The notes under the pieces: generated by a model
The model's database searches: none
Told to the model about the DNA's origin: nothing
Seen by the model: the letters and a program-made list of their open reading frames with translations, nothing else
From: Harmothoe impar
Taxonomy: Eukaryota > Annelida > Polychaeta > Phyllodocida > Polynoidae
Assembly: GCA_947462335.1 (NCBI GenBank)
Contig: OX381704.1
Coordinates: forward strand, 47,310,942 to 47,374,941
Reading direction: 5' to 3'
DNA: 64,000 bases
Part shown: positions 61,800 to 64,000 of the stretch, in pieces
Numbering within the stretch: the stretch's first letter is position 1
Layout: every line of letters begins with the position of its first letter
Made by a program: the position numbers and the translations under genes

Positions 61800-63740
61800 A
61801 GTGTTGGTGGTCCCAGGCTGAGCAGCAGCAACAGTAGTGGGTGGTCTGCTGCTGCTGCTGCTAAGGCAGTCCTCACCACTGCCCCTGATCACCAACAGGA
61901 GCAGTGTGTAAGACAGCCTCTTTGCACTCCTGGGCGGCTTGCTGTGTATCAGCTGGTGTATAGGACAGCCGAGGATGGCAGTAGGGTACAATGTTACTGA
62001 TCTAGCCACAGGAGCATACCTACGGATGGGGGGTGGGGGGGGGGGGGGGGGTATAGGTCCTTGTTCCACTCCGGCTCTGGCTTTACTTGGGCCTTGAAAT
62101 TGTCTCAAGTCAAATACTACTAAATTCGACAGGGCGATATGAGTATTTTAAGCTTATTGACATGCGACGTACATGAGAAATATAAGAAATAGGAGAATAG
62201 CATGGGATATGGGCATTTCTTAAAATCGACAGGGCGGCATGGGTATATCATAAAATCGGCAGGAAACACGGGAACCCCGTCTCCAAATCTCCTAGTTGTA
62301 TTTTGACCACTGGCAGCTGCAGGAACAGAAAAATGGATTTATAGTTGTACCAGCCCCTGTAGCCCGTGTGGGTTTGGATAAAATAGGAGAGAGATATAGA
62401 ATAGATATAGGGTTATTCCCTAATAAGTTGGCAAGGAGAGCATTAAAGGCTAAGTTAAAACGAAGAAGGCAAATCAAAGACTGCGGCCAGTGCAACACCC
62501 CTCTTGCAGCACGTGTATGTCATTGTGGATTGGAATAGGTGACGTATGGGATGATGTATGCCCTGCTACCTCTTCATATTACCCCTGCCATCTTATACCT
62601 GTATGCATATCTCATATGGCCTTAGTTCAATACTGGGAGCCACATCGTTGTCTTTGAGTGAAGCTGGACTATGTGCCACGTCATTTCACGTACTTTTATT
62701 TATCTGTATTAAACTAGCCTACTATAGGTAAGATTATAGGCGTTAACTCAGGCTTGAGCACGTCTACAGCCATCTCCTGTAGGCCACTGCTGTTGCTGGA
62801 GAAGGAAGAGGCCTTTCTCCAGGCTCCAGGCCCCTGGTCGCACAGCAGCAGCAGCAGCAGCAGTAGGCGACAACAGCATTTTGCAGGTATTGCAGGGCGG
62901 CAGTAGCCTTCTGCCATCCAGACGTGGGGCGGCAGTGAGCTTGAAGAGCACCTCATCTCCCTGGCCAGGCCAGCCGTCCTAGGAGGCTGAGTTAGTCTGC
63001 TGCAGAGAGGTTCAGTGATCGTGCTTTATATTGTAGCTCCTCCTGTCCATGCTCCCGCTACTACACAGCTTCATACTGCCTGCTGCCACATCAGCACATA
63101 CCCTGCTGCTGTAAGCACAGGCACTGTACCCTGCAGGAACGGTCAATCCCACTCCAGCCTCTTCCTGTTCCTTCTCACTTTCCTGCACTGGCGAGGGCAA
63201 GGGCTCGTCGACAATCTGGATTTATAATGTACCAGACTGCTTGCAGCCAGCAGCTTAGCACCAGAGCATTTTGCAGCAATACGGTTACCTCTACGTGGTT
63301 CTATTAGGGAGGAGGGCAGACCCTACAGTGCAGTAGGACCCCGGATTATCATCACCACCACATCCTCCCCTGCCCATTAATGATCAGTCCAGGCAAGCAT
63401 TACACTCTATTCCCCTTTATCCCATCTAGGGCGCAGTAAGGATTACTTTAGGGCTAATTGGAGTAATGTAACTACTGCAACATTGCATGGAGAGGAAGCT
63501 AGCACTGACACAGAGGTAGTGTGCATGATTTATGGTTGTCTCTGTGGAACAGTGGGATCTGGGATATAGCTCAAACAGCAGCGCCCGCAGCAGGTCGGAG
63601 CGGTAGCAGTAGCACAAGGAGCAGCTCAAGCAGCAGTGGCCATACACTGAGTAGCCTACTGTTCCTCCAACTCTTTGACGACCGGCACAAGACAGTACCA
63701 TGTGATGACATTCTCCTCGTGCTGCAATAATTGTCATTAG
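61800..63740. other. GC- and CAG-rich tract
   Basis: CAG/CTG runs at 61847-61862 and 62842-62863, plus many GCAGCAG and CTGCTG words near 63565-63650. GC content is higher than elsewhere in the intergenic region. It may be a UTR or promoter area of a neighbouring gene. ORFs on both strands are Ser-, Leu- or Pro-rich because of CAG repeats and are not reliable. Confidence 0.4.
62296..62538 (+). CDS. Possible terminal exon with zinc-knuckle-like end
   Basis: Not recognised with certainty. An open frame gives QKNGFIVVPAPVARVGL, a basic helix-like stretch (NKLARRALKAKLKRRRQIK), then CGQCNTPLAARVCHCG, a C-x2-C-x9-C-x-C pattern, before TAG. The Cys pattern resembles short zinc-ribbon ends such as the UPF0547 type. 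A CTGCAG acceptor at about 62321 and an ATTAAA at 62708 would fit a terminal exon. There is no upstream exon to join, so this may also be a transposon relic. Confidence 0.28.
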   Translation: MYFDHWQLQEQKNGFIVVPAPVARVGLDKIGERYRIDIGLFPNKLARRALKAKLKRRRQIKDCGQCNTPLAARVCHCGLE

Positions 63741-64000
63741 TTACACACTTCCTTCCTATGGGTATTATAAGCCATCGTCAGTTGCCCTCGTCTTGCAGCA
63801 TTGCAATATATAATCATATAATGCCTGGTGAGCCTTGAATGACTATTGGACGTGCAATGCTTCGTAGCCTGCATAAGACAGTCGCAAGTTCAACTACCCC
63901 CGCGCCCATACTATCCGCCCCTATAGTATACAGCAGCTTATTTACCAGGATAAATACATGAGGTTAATGCAGACCTAAATGAACCGTTGTCCATCACTTC

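Noticed and set aside
62714..62956. Minus-strand ORF with a Leu run resembling a signal peptide
   Set aside because: The Leu run comes from a CAG/CTG repeat; no start context or family support.

Overview
The window is eukaryotic DNA: AT-rich, with split exons, GT-AG introns, long microsatellites and many short inverted-repeat elements. It looks like an invertebrate bilaterian, probably a marine one. I cannot name the species from the sequence alone.

The one gene I recognise with confidence occupies 149-28308 on the + strand. It is the 3' half of an ALK/LTK-family receptor tyrosine kinase gene. Eleven exons splice cleanly into one uninterrupted frame of 781 codons plus a stop: a transmembrane exon, a juxtamembrane exon with an NPNY motif, a complete protein kinase domain over eight exons, and a long 410-residue cytoplasmic tail in one exon. 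The extracellular exons lie upstream of the window. All catalytic motifs are intact (GLGQGAFG, VAVK, HRDIAARN, DFG, YxxxYY), and the tail has a combined NPCY/YVNV docking motif. Intron 2 (10.9 kb), intron 3 (5.9 kb) and intron 4 (4.9 kb) hold repeats, hairpins and (AT)n tracts.

From 28.3 to 64 kb I find no gene I can name. The region is dense in small non-autonomous DNA transposons whose ends and target-site duplications can often be read directly. They include TTAA-flanked elements of two or three families, TTA/TAA-flanked Harbinger-like MITEs, TA-flanked mariner-like MITEs, an 8-bp-duplication element with perfect CCCGGGGGG... termini, a MITE nested inside a tRNA-like repeat, a 300-bp palindrome and a 1.1-kb minisatellite built on a CATGACCCAAGA core. 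Candidate gene starts, all low confidence, are a GC-rich ORF at 47.66 kb, a CRE-bearing promoter plus short first exon at 51.7-52.4 kb, a CCAAT-paired promoter plus first exon at 55.4-55.6 kb, and a signal-peptide-like ORF on the minus strand at 55.6-55.8 kb. A possible terminal exon encoding a zinc-knuckle-like end lies at 62.3-62.5 kb, next to a GC- and CAG-rich tract at 61.8-63.7 kb.

No autonomous transposon coding sequence, functional tRNA, rRNA or CRISPR array was seen. The most unusual content is the set of precisely delimited small transposons and the arrangement of the minisatellite around a known repeat.
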